Source: Epsilonproteobacteria bacterium (ex Lamellibrachia satsuma) (GTDB lineage: Bacteria; Campylobacterota; Campylobacteria; Campylobacterales; Sulfurovaceae). From it: a DNA stretch of 64,000 nt. The stretch covers positions 1 to 64,000 of the forward strand of contig JQIX01000029.1 of the NCBI GenBank assembly GCA_003934925.1, read 5' to 3'. The translations under genes and the position numbers were made by a program. The notes under the pieces were generated by a model. That model searched no databases, was not told the origin of the DNA, and was given only the letters and a program-made list of their open reading frames with translations. Below are positions 41,172 through 50,640 of the stretch, piece after piece (position 1 is the stretch's first letter; every line of letters begins with the position of its first letter).

Positions 41172-41960
41172 ATGAATTTTATAGAAGTGGATGATATCAG
41201 CCTTCCGGAAGTACAAATCTACCACCAGCTGCGGGAAAATGCTTTCTCTAAAGACAGCTCTTTTATTGCAGACAGCCCCAAAGTAGTCAACCTGCTGATC
41301 GAATCGGGTGTAGAGATCAAAAGTATTTTTGCTACACAGGAATATTACAATACCCATAAAGACTTTCTTGAGAACTATCTGATCCCCGTTGCTTACGTCG
41401 CAGACAAAGCTGTACTGGAACAGATCGTAGGACATAGACTGCATCACAATGTGATGATGCACGGCATACGCCCGAAAGAGAGCAGTCTGGAAACATTGGA
41501 CGAGCATATCATCATGCTCGATGAGATAAGCAATACAGACAATATCGGTGCCATAGCCCGTTCTGCCGCTGCACTGGGTGTAAATTCCTACCTTATCCCC
41601 AAACAGGGACCGCATCCCTATGCAAGACGTGCACTGCGTGTCTCCATGGGCTATATAGGAAAACTCAAATTTCACCGTTACAATGACATCAAAGAGACCA
41701 TACAGGAACTGAAAAACAGGGGGTACCGCATCTTTGCTGCAGAAGTCACAAAAGACTCTACCCCGCTTTCGCAAGTGAAGGTACCGCAAAAATGGGTACT
41801 GCTGATGGGCCATGAACAATTGGGGATCTCCGATGAGATACTCTCTTTATGTGATGAAGTGGTGACCATAGAGATGATGGAAGGGATCAAGAGTTTCAAT
41901 GTAGGAGTTGCTGCATCTATTATGATGTATCAGTTTAAGCAGGTAGCAGGTAGCAGGTAG
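41172..41960 (+). CDS. SpoU/TrmH-family RNA 2'-O-methyltransferase
   Basis: A 262-residue SPOUT enzyme. Motif 1 is NTDNIGAIARSAAALGV, motif 2 LLMGHEQLGISDEIL and motif 3 IEMMEGIKSFNVGVAASIMMY; together they form the knotted SAM site. The N-terminal 90 residues are the extra RNA-binding part of RlmB/TsnR-like members. A longer open frame starts at 40839 but overlaps the rhodanese gene; ATG 41172 is the family-like start. The last codons (QVAGSR and stop) fall in a 7-bp tandem repeat. The target nucleotide cannot be told. Confidence 0.88.
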   Translation: MNFIEVDDISLPEVQIYHQLRENAFSKDSSFIADSPKVVNLLIESGVEIKSIFATQEYYNTHKDFLENYLIPVAYVADKAVLEQIVGHRLHHNVMMHGIRPKESSLETLDEHIIMLDEISNTDNIGAIARSAAALGVNSYLIPKQGPHPYARRALRVSMGYIGKLKFHRYNDIKETIQELKNRGYRIFAAEVTKDSTPLSQVKVPQKWVLLMGHEQLGISDEILSLCDEVVTIEMMEGIKSFNVGVAASIMMYQFKQVAGSR

Positions 41961-41976
41961 CAGGTAGCAGGTAGCA
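41938..41976 (+). repeat. Heptanucleotide tandem repeat across the stop of the methyltransferase gene
   Basis: Five and a half copies of AGCAGGT, starting at 41938. The TAG stop of the methyltransferase is at 41958-41960, inside the array. Reading through the array in frame always meets this stop after the third unit, so changes in copy number beyond three units would not alter the protein. Confidence 0.9.
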
Positions 41977-42044
41977 ATGATGCTATCTCTTACCTAAAGT
42001 TCTTCTTAAAAACAAAAGCTTTTCCATGAAAAGCATACATTCAC

Positions 42045-42100
42045 TCTTCATTCTTCACTCTTCACTTTTCACTCACTAAAAAGTAAAACGCTTTTTAGTG
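42045..42100. terminator. CACTCTT-type repeat and terminator hairpin downstream of purH
   Basis: An irregular run of CACTCTT-like units (about 42045-42073) resembles the array upstream of coaD. It is followed by a 10-bp stem CACTAAAAAG (42074-42083) and CTTTTTAGTG (42091-42100) with a 7-nt loop. The stem overlaps the purH stop and probably ends purH transcription on the minus strand and perhaps the opposing one too. Confidence 0.6.
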
Positions 42101-43627
42101 CAGGAAGTGTCTCACTGTCGTAAAGTAAAGTGAAATACCGTGTTCATTGGCCGCTTCGATGACTTCATCATCCCTGATGCTTCCACCAGGCTCGATAATG
42201 GCTTTGACACCAGCCGTAGCAGCAGCGTCTATACTGTCACGGAACGGGAAGAATGCTTCAGATGCCATCGCTGCACCGCTTACATCAAGCCCCATCTCTT
42301 TTGCTTTTTTAAGTGCACACTGGGCTGCATCGACACGAGATGTCATACCCATACCTACGGCTACCATGGCTGAGTCCTTCACATATACAACACAGTTTGA
42401 TTTCGTAAGCCCTGCTACTTTCCAGGCGATCTCAAGGTCTTTCATCTCCTGCTCTGTAGCAGTAAGTTCAGACTTTTTATGGGCATTGTGTACTTCGTTG
42501 TCACAGATACAGTCGGCATTCTGGTAAACAAAACCACCATCTATGTGTTTAAAGTCTGCAGCATCATTTGCAAGTACGAGTTTTTCATTGCCCTGGGAAA
42601 AAAGTTTAATACGTTTTTTCTTCTCGAACACGGCAACAGCATCCTCCTCGAAGTCAGCTGCAATGATCACTTCAAGGAAGATCTCATTCATCTTTTCAGC
42701 CATCTCTTTCGTTACGATACCGTTAACGGCTACGACACCGCCGAATGCAGAAACAGGATCACATTTAAGCGCTTCGACATAAGACTCTGTCAGAGTGGAC
42801 TTGATCGCAAAACCACAAGGGTTACCATGTTTGACAATACAGACTGCCGGCTCTTCACCGAAGCTTGCAGCTATTTTTAAAGCACCGTTGACGTCAGTAA
42901 GGTTATTGAAGCTCGCTTCACCCTTGATCTGTTTAAAGTTCTCCGTGAAGAAACCGTTAAACTCATAGAGTGCACCCTGTTGGTGCGGGTTCTCTCCGTA
43001 ACGTGTCTGGAATGCTTTCTTCCCTGCAATGAACTGATATTCACCAAAACCGTCGTTAAAACGGCCGTTCATGTAGTTTGCTATCATACTGTCATAGGCA
43101 GCTGTATGCTCGAACGCCTTGATCATAAGGTTACGTCTGAACTCTAAAGTATCTTCTCTGTTTGCAAGTGCTTTGAGCACACCCTCATAGTCATTTACAT
43201 CCGTAACGATAAGCACATCATTGAAGTTTTTTGCTGCAGATCGTACCATGGTCGGTCCGCCGATATCAATATTTTCTATGATCTCATCAAAGTCATCTGT
43301 TCTTTCGATGGTCTCTTTGAAAGGATAAAGATTCACACACACAAGGTCAATGCCTTCTACACCAAGTTCTTTGGCCTGAGCCACATGTGCCTCATCGCCT
43401 CTTTTATGCAAAATACCGCCATGAACATAAGGGTTCAGCGTTTTTACACGCCCTTCAAAACATTCAGGAAATTTCGTGACTTCATCGATCTCGATGACCT
43501 TTACACCCGCTTCATTCAGCTTTTTATATGTACCGCCTGTCGAGATGATCTCCCACCCCTGACTCTCTAAACCTTTAGCAAATTCAACAATGCCGTTTTT
43601 GTCACTTACACTCAGTAATGCTCTCAT
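42095..43627 (-). CDS. purH: Bifunctional AICAR transformylase/IMP cyclohydrolase
   Basis: It performs the last two steps of IMP synthesis. The N-terminal cyclohydrolase (MGS-like) domain has [21 protein letters not shown] and [15 protein letters not shown]. The transformylase domain has [24 protein letters not shown] and the C-terminal [12 protein letters not shown]. Length is 510 residues, standard. It is convergent with the methyltransferase gene and upstream of it lies a 144-bp gap shared with the gene at 43,772. Confidence 0.97.
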   Translation of the reverse strand: MRALLSVSDKNGIVEFAKGLESQGWEIISTGGTYKKLNEAGVKVIEIDEVTKFPECFEGRVKTLNPYVHGGILHKRGDEAHVAQAKELGVEGIDLVCVNLYPFKETIERTDDFDEIIENIDIGGPTMVRSAAKNFNDVLIVTDVNDYEGVLKALANREDTLEFRRNLMIKAFEHTAAYDSMIANYMNGRFNDGFGEYQFIAGKKAFQTRYGENPHQQGALYEFNGFFTENFKQIKGEASFNNLTDVNGALKIAASFGEEPAVCIVKHGNPCGFAIKSTLTESYVEALKCDPVSAFGGVVAVNGIVTKEMAEKMNEIFLEVIIAADFEEDAVAVFEKKKRIKLFSQGNEKLVLANDAADFKHIDGGFVYQNADCICDNEVHNAHKKSELTATEQEMKDLEIAWKVAGLTKSNCVVYVKDSAMVAVGMGMTSRVDAAQCALKKAKEMGLDVSGAAMASEAFFPFRDSIDAAATAGVKAIIEPGGSIRDDEVIEAANEHGISLYFTTVRHFLH

Positions 43628-43771
43628 ATGACTTTAACCTTTTGGAATAATTAGGCTGACATTATACCGAATCTAACTGATTATGCGCCTATTAAGAATA
43701 ATGATAGTTTAGTTGGATAGAATGCAGAAAAATAAGAGATAAATTATCTTAAATAGATAGAAGGAAAAAAC

Positions 43772-44299
43772 ATGATCAAAAAAATACTCTTCGGCCTTCT
43801 GGGTCTACTTGTTATCGGAGGTGCTGTTTTATTTGCGATAAATGGGAAAGATACCTATGATGCAGCAAAATACAGTGCAAAGGTCAGCAACGGTCTGAAT
43901 GCAGGTTCGACCATCACTTTCACTCTCCCTGACCAGTTCGACAAAACACACAGCCTCACAGCCGATACAAAAACACTGATCCTGGCATTTGCCAAAGCAA
44001 CAGGACATACGGTAAAAGCCTTTCTGAAAAAACAGGACAAGAACTACCTGCCGGAAAGAGATGCACTTTTTGTGGCAGACATCAGCCCGATGCCAACGAT
44101 CATACGTAATACTTTTGCCCTGCCTGATCTTAAAAAGAGTGCATTCTCTGTACTGTTGATCTATGATGAAAATATCGCCAAACAACTTAAAAATGACACA
44201 GAGGCAGACAAGATCGCTGTAGTGACTCTGGAGAAGGGTGTGGTAAAAACAGTGAAGTATATCAGTACGGAAGAAGAATTGAAAGCTATGCTTAAATAA
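43772..44299 (+). CDS. Membrane-anchored thioredoxin-fold-like protein
   Basis: A 175-residue protein with one N-terminal membrane helix (residues 4-24). The exported part suggests a thioredoxin-like fold: FTLPDQFDKTHSLTADTKTL, then LILAFAKATGHTVKAFL where a CxxC would normally lie, and a late VVTLEKGVVKTVKYISTEEEL, shortened here to GVVKTVKYISTEEEL. No active-site cysteines are present, so a redox role is unlikely. It is probably periplasmic and its function is unknown. Confidence 0.65.
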   Translation: MIKKILFGLLGLLVIGGAVLFAINGKDTYDAAKYSAKVSNGLNAGSTITFTLPDQFDKTHSLTADTKTLILAFAKATGHTVKAFLKKQDKNYLPERDALFVADISPMPTIIRNTFALPDLKKSAFSVLLIYDENIAKQLKNDTEADKIAVVTLEKGVVKTVKYISTEEELKAMLK

Positions 44300-44306
44300 T
44301 TTAAAT

Positions 44307-44324
44307 CGGTGGGAGCTCCCACCG
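44307..44324. terminator. Palindrome between convergent genes
   Basis: The perfect 18-bp palindrome CGGTGGGAGCTCCCACCG lies between the stop at 44299 and the purL stop at 44332. Its GC-rich stem fits a terminator shared by both genes, though a T tract is weak on both sides. Confidence 0.5.
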
Positions 44325-44331
44325 GGTTATC

Positions 44332-46554
44332 TTACAGATCCTGTTCGATCGTTCTTGTAAATGTATTGAAGTAAATATCTTTTACTTCTTCAAGCGGAAG
44401 TTCCACATTATTGACTTTGACTTTATCTCCGCCAACCTGGCCGATCATACTTACACTGATACCAAGATCCATCGCCATCTTTCCGAATGCTTCGATATTC
44501 TCTTTGGATACTTCAACCAATGCCCTGCTTTGTGATTCATCGAAGATATCTCTACTCTCTTTTACCGCTACTTCAGCAACAATACCTTTGTTGGAGACAG
44601 CAGCCATTTTGGAAAGTGCAATAGCGATACCGCCCACGTTCACATCTTTGGCAGACTTGAGCAATCCTTTTTTGTTCGCTTCGATCACAAGTTCCCAGAG
44701 TCTAAGCTCTGCCGAGTAGTCAAAGGAAGGCAGTGTTCCGGATGTTTCGCCGAACAGTTCCTTGATATAAAGAGAGCCGCCGAACTCACCTTTTGTCTCA
44801 CCAAGAAGGATGATCTGTGAGCCCTCTTCCTGGAAATGACTTGGAAGTACTTTGTTCTCATCATCGTTCAGCCCGACCATCGCTATGGCAGGCGTAGGGT
44901 AAACACTCACACCATTTGTTTCATTATAAAGCGATACGTTTCCGCTTACCACCGGTGTGTTAAGTTCCAAACATGCTTCTTTGATACCTTCACATCCCTG
45001 GGCGAACTGCCACATCACTTCCGGATTTTCAGGGTTGCCGTAGTTCAGACAGTCGGTAATGGAAAGTGGTCTCGCACCAGACATTGCCACATTTCTGCCA
45101 CTCTCAACGACTGCAAGTGCCGCACCTTTCTTAGGATCGATATAGCAGTAGCGAGGGTTACAGTCAGAGCTCATAGCAAGTGCTCTGCCATTCTCCTTGA
45201 TACGGATACAGGAAGCATCGAGACTTCCTGGCTCTTTGGTGGTGTTGGTCTGCACCATTGAATCATACTGATTATAGACCCATGCCTTATCTACCACTTC
45301 AAGCGGGGCAAGAAGTTTTTCATACGCTTCCTGGTCATCCACCTTGGCATAGTCATCCACACTTTTGGCATTGACTTCATCCAAATATGCAGGTCTGGCA
45401 GTCGGCCTGTCCAAAATAGGTGCTTCCTCGCTTACGGGAGCAATAGGCATGTCACATACCTGCTCACCATGCCATAAGAGTTCCATTCTCTGTGTATCTG
45501 TTACTTCACCAATAACGGCAACATCAAGCTCCCATTTTTCAAAAATATCGATGATCGCCTGCTCTGAACCTTTTTTCGCACAGATAAGCATACGCTCCTG
45601 AGATTCGGAGAGCATGAAATCATACGGCATCATCCCCTCTTCTCTTGCAGGTACTTTGTCAAGATGCATAATAAGCCCGGCACCTGTCTTACCCGCCATC
45701 TCAAAAGCCGAAGAGGTAAGTCCTGCTGCACCCATATCCTGAATACCTACAACATGGTCTGTTTTGAAAAGTTCCAGACATGCTTCAAGAAGCAGCTTTT
45801 CCGTAAAAGGATCCCCTACCTGTACGGTCGGGCGAAGAGACTTGGACTCTTCCGTAAAGCTGTCCGAACTCATCACTGCTCCGCCCAGACCGTCACGACC
45901 TGTTTTAGACCCCACATACATGACCGGGTTACCTATACCGGATGCTACGCCAAGGAAGATCTCATCCGATTTCACAAGTCCCAAAGAGAACGCATTTACA
46001 AGGATATTTCCATTGTAACTCTCATCAAAACTTACTTCACCACCGATCGTAGGGACCCCCATACAGTTACCATAGGAACCGATACCATCCACTACACCGC
46101 GAACGAGGTGTCTTTGATACTTGTTGATATCACTGTCACCTCTTACTCTACCGAAACGCAATGCGTTCAGATTGGCTACAGGTCTTGCTCCCATGGTAAA
46201 GATATCTCTGAGAATTCCCCCTACACCTGTCGCAGCACCCTGAAAAGGTTCAATGAACGACGGGTGATTATGACTCTCCATTTTAAAGACAGCGGCCATC
46301 CCGTCACCAATATCGATAACGCCTGCATTTTCACCCGGTCCCTGAATGACCCATGGTGCCTTTGTCGGGAAACCGTTCAGGTATTTTTTACTTGATTTGT
46401 ATGAACAATGCTCAGACCACATAGCAGAGAAGATACCGATCTCAACGATATTTGGGTGTCTTCCGTCAAGAATACGCAGAATATCCCGGTACTCTTCTTT
46501 ACTTAGCTTATGGTTCTTTAAAACTTCATCTAGATTTTCAATAGGTTGTGACAT
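44332..46554 (-). CDS. purL: Phosphoribosylformylglycinamidine synthase subunit PurL (short form)
   Basis: It converts FGAR to FGAM in purine synthesis using ammonia delivered by PurQ, with PurS as helper. Landmarks are [15 protein letters not shown] with the catalytic histidine, [43 protein letters not shown] and the second AIRS-like half. Length is 740 residues, the small PurL type found outside enteric bacteria. PurS and PurQ are not in the window. It is convergent with the gene at 43,772. Confidence 0.97.
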   Translation of the reverse strand: MSQPIENLDEVLKNHKLSKEEYRDILRILDGRHPNIVEIGIFSAMWSEHCSYKSSKKYLNGFPTKAPWVIQGPGENAGVIDIGDGMAAVFKMESHNHPSFIEPFQGAATGVGGILRDIFTMGARPVANLNALRFGRVRGDSDINKYQRHLVRGVVDGIGSYGNCMGVPTIGGEVSFDESYNGNILVNAFSLGLVKSDEIFLGVASGIGNPVMYVGSKTGRDGLGGAVMSSDSFTEESKSLRPTVQVGDPFTEKLLLEACLELFKTDHVVGIQDMGAAGLTSSAFEMAGKTGAGLIMHLDKVPAREEGMMPYDFMLSESQERMLICAKKGSEQAIIDIFEKWELDVAVIGEVTDTQRMELLWHGEQVCDMPIAPVSEEAPILDRPTARPAYLDEVNAKSVDDYAKVDDQEAYEKLLAPLEVVDKAWVYNQYDSMVQTNTTKEPGSLDASCIRIKENGRALAMSSDCNPRYCYIDPKKGAALAVVESGRNVAMSGARPLSITDCLNYGNPENPEVMWQFAQGCEGIKEACLELNTPVVSGNVSLYNETNGVSVYPTPAIAMVGLNDDENKVLPSHFQEEGSQIILLGETKGEFGGSLYIKELFGETSGTLPSFDYSAELRLWELVIEANKKGLLKSAKDVNVGGIAIALSKMAAVSNKGIVAEVAVKESRDIFDESQSRALVEVSKENIEAFGKMAMDLGISVSMIGQVGGDKVKVNNVELPLEEVKDIYFNTFTRTIEQDL

Positions 46555-46643
46555 AGCATGTGTCCTTTAGGGCGTAAAATAAGGAGTATATTTTACTTAA
46601 AAAGTACTAAATAAGTGTTTAGAAGGTAGAATGTTGAATGTTG

Positions 46644-46679
46644 ATTCTCGTTCCCAACGTCCTCCTTGGGAACGAGAAT
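46644..46679. repeat. REP-like hairpin upstream of dut
   Basis: A perfect 13-bp inverted repeat (ATTCTCGTTCCCA at 46644-46656 and TGGGAACGAGAAT at 46667-46679) with a 10-nt loop. GTTCCCA/TGGGAAC palindromes of this form are common dispersed repeats in many bacteria and are often moved by REP-associated transposases. No transposase is in this window. The element ends 18 bases before the dut start. Confidence 0.65.
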
Positions 46680-46697
46680 AAAAATATAGGAACACAT

Positions 46698-47381
46698 ATG
46701 GACAAAATATTACAAATGCTGCAACTTCAACAGCAACTCAATGACGCGACAAATGGGTACGGTTGGGAAAAAGGAGTCACAAAAAATGGAAAGCTCATCG
46801 ACTGGAAACGCTGTACTTACCTGGAGTGTGCCGAACTCATAGAGTCCTATCCCTGGAAACACTGGAAAAATATCGATGCCCAGCCTGATTATGATAATAT
46901 CAAGATCGAAGCGGTAGATATCTGGCATTTTATCATGTCTCAGGGGCTCGAAGATTACAAAATGCAAGAGCTGGGCAGCATTGAAGATCTTGCAATCAGT
47001 ATCAATGCACTTTCAAATTTCCAATCGTTTTCCAAAGAAGTCATACCTACGAAGAAAAACTATTATGAACAGATCGAAGTGGTAGAGACTTTAATGAGAA
47101 CACTGTTCTGTGGTGAACCTACAGAGAAACTCATGGAGGCATTCATTGACGTAGCAATGCAATCCGGACTCAATCTTGATGCACTATACAAGCTTTATAT
47201 CGGTAAAAATATTTTAAATCAGTTCAGACAGGATCATGGATATAAAGAGGGTAGCTATATTAAAACCTGGAACGGTAAAGAAGACAATGTGACCATGCAG
47301 CGTATTTTAGAAGAAAAAAGTGATATCAGTCCGGAAGAACTGTACAATGCACTTGAAGAAGCTTACCCTAAAGGGGAGTAG
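46698..47381 (+). CDS. dut: Dimeric dUTP diphosphatase
   Basis: An all-helical, MazG-like dUTPase that hydrolyses dUTP to dUMP. Typical signs are the start MDKILQMLQLQQQLN, WKRCTYLECAELIESYPWKHWK, split here as ECAELIES (metal-binding E-x-x-E), and KIEAVDIWHF (second E-x-x-D). Length is 227 residues from ATG 46698, the usual Campylobacterota size. An earlier ATG at 46638 lies in the REP-like hairpin region and is not favoured. Confidence 0.92.
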   Translation: MDKILQMLQLQQQLNDATNGYGWEKGVTKNGKLIDWKRCTYLECAELIESYPWKHWKNIDAQPDYDNIKIEAVDIWHFIMSQGLEDYKMQELGSIEDLAISINALSNFQSFSKEVIPTKKNYYEQIEVVETLMRTLFCGEPTEKLMEAFIDVAMQSGLNLDALYKLYIGKNILNQFRQDHGYKEGSYIKTWNGKEDNVTMQRILEEKSDISPEELYNALEEAYPKGE

Positions 47382-47391
47382 GCCTCTTCTG

Positions 47392-48036
47392 TCAGTATTG
47401 GTCCACCATCCTGTTCAGGTCTTTTTGTACGATCTTATTGCCGTATACGCTTACTTTCGTTGCTATACGTATACTTTTTTGTGTATCATATCCGCATTCT
47501 GTTCCACATTTCACTGTACCTATAAGATAATAACTTCCGGACGGCACACCGTAAAATGCAAATTTCCCGTTACTGTTGGCTGCAGTGAATCTTAGGTAAT
47601 TAAAGAGTCTTGGATCCGCTTTTTGCATCTTGTACCCGCCAAGATAACTTTCCTGATACCACTGATCAGAATAACTGGTTACCGGATTCAGATAAAGTCT
47701 TGTTCCGGCACCCACTATTTTTTTGCCGTATGGATCTTCTACATAGATGGTACCCCTGATCGTTCCTTTACCTGCTCTTGGCAATCTATAATATTCAGAT
47801 ACCGGAAAAGCGATGCGTTCCATTCTTTGCTCATCCTCTTCCGTGATCATTGTTTCACTCTCCGTGAGGTTTTCATCAAGATCAGAAGTATTTACATCAT
47901 TAATATTTGTTTCATTTCCCCAGAAATCCAATCCTGAACCCGGTGAAGAAACAACCAGTTCTCTCTGTACGCATCCGCTAAGAAGCAGAAGCATTACAGA
48001 GAGAGTAAAAAGAAATGATAGTTTTTTAGTCATCAA
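47392..48036 (-). CDS. Lipoprotein with carboxypeptidase-regulatory-like fold
   Basis: The signal peptide ends in a lipobox LLLSGC (cysteine about 21). An acidic, threonine-rich linker follows, then a domain of about 120 residues (GTIRGTIYVEDPYGKKIVG, NGKFAFYGVPSGSYYLIGTV) that looks like a carboxypeptidase-regulatory or SpaA-type beta sandwich. Such domains are structural. Length is 214 residues. It is convergent with dut, 10 bases apart. No partner is evident. Confidence 0.7.
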   Translation of the reverse strand: MMTKKLSFLFTLSVMLLLLSGCVQRELVVSSPGSGLDFWGNETNINDVNTSDLDENLTESETMITEEDEQRMERIAFPVSEYYRLPRAGKGTIRGTIYVEDPYGKKIVGAGTRLYLNPVTSYSDQWYQESYLGGYKMQKADPRLFNYLRFTAANSNGKFAFYGVPSGSYYLIGTVKCGTECGYDTQKSIRIATKVSVYGNKIVQKDLNRMVDQY

Positions 48037-48127
48037 TATATTTCCTTATGATTATATAGGGCTATAGAGGTACCCTTATATTTGATAATGCATAATTATA
48101 CAGTATTAACTTTAGGAAAGTATTCCT

Positions 48128-48457
48128 TCAACACTTATTTTTTTTATGTTCATCAAAAAAATTCTGCAGATATCCTCTTGCCTCATCATCCCCTGAAAAA
48201 GCGGCTTTCTGATACCAAAAGGCAGCTTTTTTGCAATTTTTTTTAACCATCTTTCCTTTCCGATAATGATGCGCAAGACGTCCTTGTGCATCGATTTCAC
48301 CCTCTTTTGCAAAACGATGCAGGTTTTTGACTTTTCTTTTTTCCCCATGATAATATTTGATCGTATTGGAAATGAACCAAACTGTAAAAATAGACAATCC
48401 GAGAATGAAGTATAACTCGATATTTTTAATGGTGATGAAATATTCTGCTATCTCCAT
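48128..48457 (-). CDS. Membrane-anchored protein with one Sel1-like repeat
   Basis: The start at 48457 (MEIAEYF) follows GGAAATAAA and gives 109 residues. One membrane helix (about residues 15-34) precedes a basic stretch and a Sel1-like repeat (AQGRLAHHYRKGKMVKKNCKKAAFWYQKAA, cut here to KKAAFWYQKAA). The gene begins one base after the mnmE stop, so it is probably translated with mnmE. A longer frame extends into mnmE and is not favoured. Function unknown. Confidence 0.7.
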   Translation of the reverse strand: MEIAEYFITIKNIELYFILGLSIFTVWFISNTIKYYHGEKRKVKNLHRFAKEGEIDAQGRLAHHYRKGKMVKKNCKKAAFWYQKAAFSGDDEARGYLQNFFDEHKKNKC

Positions 48458-48458
48458 T

Positions 48459-49799
48459 TTATTTCCCCAAACAGAATTCACCAAACATTTTATCCAGTAT
48501 CTCTTCACTGTCATAAGGCTTGGATATCGAAGAAATAGCTTTCACCGCTTCCTGTAAATGGTATGAAAAAAATTCCAATTCACCATCAAGTAAAGGAATT
48601 TTCGCTTCTTTAATAGCAGACCGTGCTTTTGTTACAGCCTCTATCTGGCGTGCTGAAATAAGCATCAGTTCTTCGCCCTCTCCTACACTGTCCAGGATCA
48701 ATTCAAGTCTCTCTGTAAGTTTGACAAAACCTTTTTTTGCACTCACCTCCAGCGGATCGAATGCTGCTACTCCCGACTTGTCAAAATGCATCTCAAGGTC
48801 TGACTTGTTGATAGCAACGATACAATGTTTATCTTTCAACGTCCCAATGATGGAGAGTATCTTTTCATCTTCTCTGTCAAATACTCTTGAACCGTCAAAG
48901 AGTGCTATGATCACATCTGCATCCTCAACAGAATCCATTGAGCGCTCTATACCTATTTTTTCTATGGTATCTTCTGATTCACGTATACCGGCAGTATCTA
49001 CCATTCTGATGATATGCGATCCTATCCGTACCTGCTCTTCGATCGTATCTCTCGTAGTGCCGGCAATATCACTTACTATCGCCCGCTCATAGGAAAGCAG
49101 TGCATTCAACAAAGAACTTTTACCTACATTGGGCTTACCTATGATCGCTACTTTAAATCCTTCTATAAGTCCTCTTCGACGATGGCTGGCCTCTACTATT
49201 TTCTCCATTTTTTCTGTCAATGTATCGAGTTGACGGATGATATTTTCCATGATATCATCAGGGATATCCTCTTCAGCATAATCAATCATCACTTCAGAGT
49301 AGGCCAGAGAGCGAAGCAAAGCATCCCTGCTCTCATCGACAAATGTTCTCAACTCGCCTTTCATCTGTTTTGCCAATATCTTGGCTGCATCCACACTTTT
49401 CGCTTCGATGAGTTTGGAGATTGCTTCTGCCTCTGTCAGGTCTATTTTACCATTAAGAAATGCCCGCTTTGAAAATTCTCCGGGTTCTGCCAACCTTACC
49501 CCGTAAGAGAGTATGGTATCAAGTATCTCCTGCGCCACGATCATCCCGCCATGACACTGAAATTCCACTATCTCTTCTCCGGTAAAACTGTGAGGGGAGG
49601 AAAAGTATATCATGATCGCCTGGTCTATGAGTGTATCATCCGCCGTATAAAGAGAGGTTAAGTGTGCATATCGCGGTGTAATTGTGTCTAAATGTGAGAT
49701 CTTGTGTGCGATCCTAAGTGCATCTTCTCCGCTTACCCGGATAATAGAAATGGAAGAGACACCATGTGCAGTTGCAATGGCCGCAATAGAGTTATGCAT
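48459..49799 (-). CDS. mnmE: tRNA modification GTPase MnmE
   Basis: With MnmG it makes the 5-carboxymethylaminomethyl (or taurinomethyl-type) modification of wobble uridine. The N-terminal domain binds formyl-THF; the G domain has GKPNVGKSSLLN (G1), DIAGTTRDT (G2), DTAGI (G3) and NKSDL (G4). The C-terminal FCLGK ends in the conserved CxGK with the essential cysteine. Length is 446 residues. It overlaps khpB by 8 bases, the usual rnpA-yidC-khpB-mnmE order. Confidence 0.97.
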   Translation of the reverse strand: MHNSIAAIATAHGVSSISIIRVSGEDALRIAHKISHLDTITPRYAHLTSLYTADDTLIDQAIMIYFSSPHSFTGEEIVEFQCHGGMIVAQEILDTILSYGVRLAEPGEFSKRAFLNGKIDLTEAEAISKLIEAKSVDAAKILAKQMKGELRTFVDESRDALLRSLAYSEVMIDYAEEDIPDDIMENIIRQLDTLTEKMEKIVEASHRRRGLIEGFKVAIIGKPNVGKSSLLNALLSYERAIVSDIAGTTRDTIEEQVRIGSHIIRMVDTAGIRESEDTIEKIGIERSMDSVEDADVIIALFDGSRVFDREDEKILSIIGTLKDKHCIVAINKSDLEMHFDKSGVAAFDPLEVSAKKGFVKLTERLELILDSVGEGEELMLISARQIEAVTKARSAIKEAKIPLLDGELEFFSYHLQEAVKAISSISKPYDSEEILDKMFGEFCLGK

Positions 49800-50640
49800 G
49801 GCTCTTATTGTTAAATTCGTTTATCACAACAAATTTTTTGCCTTCCCGGCCTGTTTTAACTGCCACATATTTATCAGGAAAGGCTTCACGCAGTTGTTCC
49901 AATGCGATCTGTACCAAAATACCGTCAAGCGTACGCGTTTTGCCTCTTCCGTGTTTTTCTACGTTTTCTATAACAGGCTTGATATAATTACGTATCATCT
50001 CCTGTTGGGAAGTCAGAAATTCCGCAATTTCGAGTTTGATAAAAAGTTCATATTTTGTATGTAGCCAGTTGAAGAGCATATAAGAAAGTGTGTTATAGCG
50101 ATATCCTTCTTTTCCTATAAGAAGTGCGGCATCCTCGCCGTCTATGAAGATCAGTGCCGTGTTGTCTCTTACGTCCACTTCCACGATATCTATATCAAAA
50201 CATGAATGTGAAAGGAGTTCTTTCAGCTGTTCTTCTATAAGAAGTGCCAACTCATCATAAATGATACTCTCTTCAACCAATGCTTCTTCACTCTCTGCAT
50301 GATGCGGTTCAAAGAAACTATCCAAAACAGCATCCGGTTCACTACTAATGATTTCTTCTTTCTCTGTTTTCTCTAATTCATCTTTGACCGCAGAAATGAT
50401 CTCGGTAGCAATACTCTCTTCTTCGCTTATTGAAGGGGGGAGATCATTTTTTTCTTTTACTTCTTCTTTGGTACGTTTTTTACATGTAGCGACAATAATA
50501 GCTTTTTTCTTTAAAAAACCCAATATACCTTTGGAAGGGTATTGAACGACTTCATATTCTAGATCGGTGATGGAGCAGGCTAATTGTGTTGCAGCTTTTT
50601 CATACGCTTCTTCAAGTGTAGGCGCTTCAACCCTTTTCAT
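49792..50640 (-). CDS. khpB: KhpB/Jag RNA-binding protein
   Basis: A 282-residue protein with an N-terminal Jag_N domain (MKRVEAPTLEEAYEKAATQL, then KGILGFLKKKA), an acidic linker of about 80 residues rich in glutamate and serine, a KH domain (INVDV-like IEVDVRDNTALIFIDGEDA, shortened to VDVRDNTALIFIDGEDA) and a partly degenerate R3H-like end. KhpB binds RNA and affects cell-wall growth and division in other bacteria. Its gene abuts yidC (stop and start share one base). Confidence 0.88.
   Translation of the reverse strand: MKRVEAPTLEEAYEKAATQLACSITDLEYEVVQYPSKGILGFLKKKAIIVATCKKRTKEEVKEKNDLPPSISEEESIATEIISAVKDELEKTEKEEIISSEPDAVLDSFFEPHHAESEEALVEESIIYDELALLIEEQLKELLSHSCFDIDIVEVDVRDNTALIFIDGEDAALLIGKEGYRYNTLSYMLFNWLHTKYELFIKLEIAEFLTSQQEMIRNYIKPVIENVEKHGRGKTRTLDGILVQIALEQLREAFPDKYVAVKTGREGKKFVVINEFNNKSHA

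Noticed and set aside
41121-41819. 232-codon minus-strand ORF
   Set aside because: It lies wholly antisense to the SpoU methyltransferase with its clear motifs, and has no recognisable domain or ribosome-binding site.
41938-41976. Phase-variable C-terminus of the methyltransferase
   Set aside because: In the repeat the stop in this frame recurs every 21 bp, so adding or losing units leaves the protein end unchanged.
45664-46395. 243-codon plus-strand ORF
   Set aside because: It is the antisense shadow of purL, which has all expected motifs in the other frame.
48112-48348. 78-codon minus-strand ORF
   Set aside because: It is an out-of-frame overlap with the Sel1-repeat protein, which has a ribosome-binding site and a recognisable repeat.
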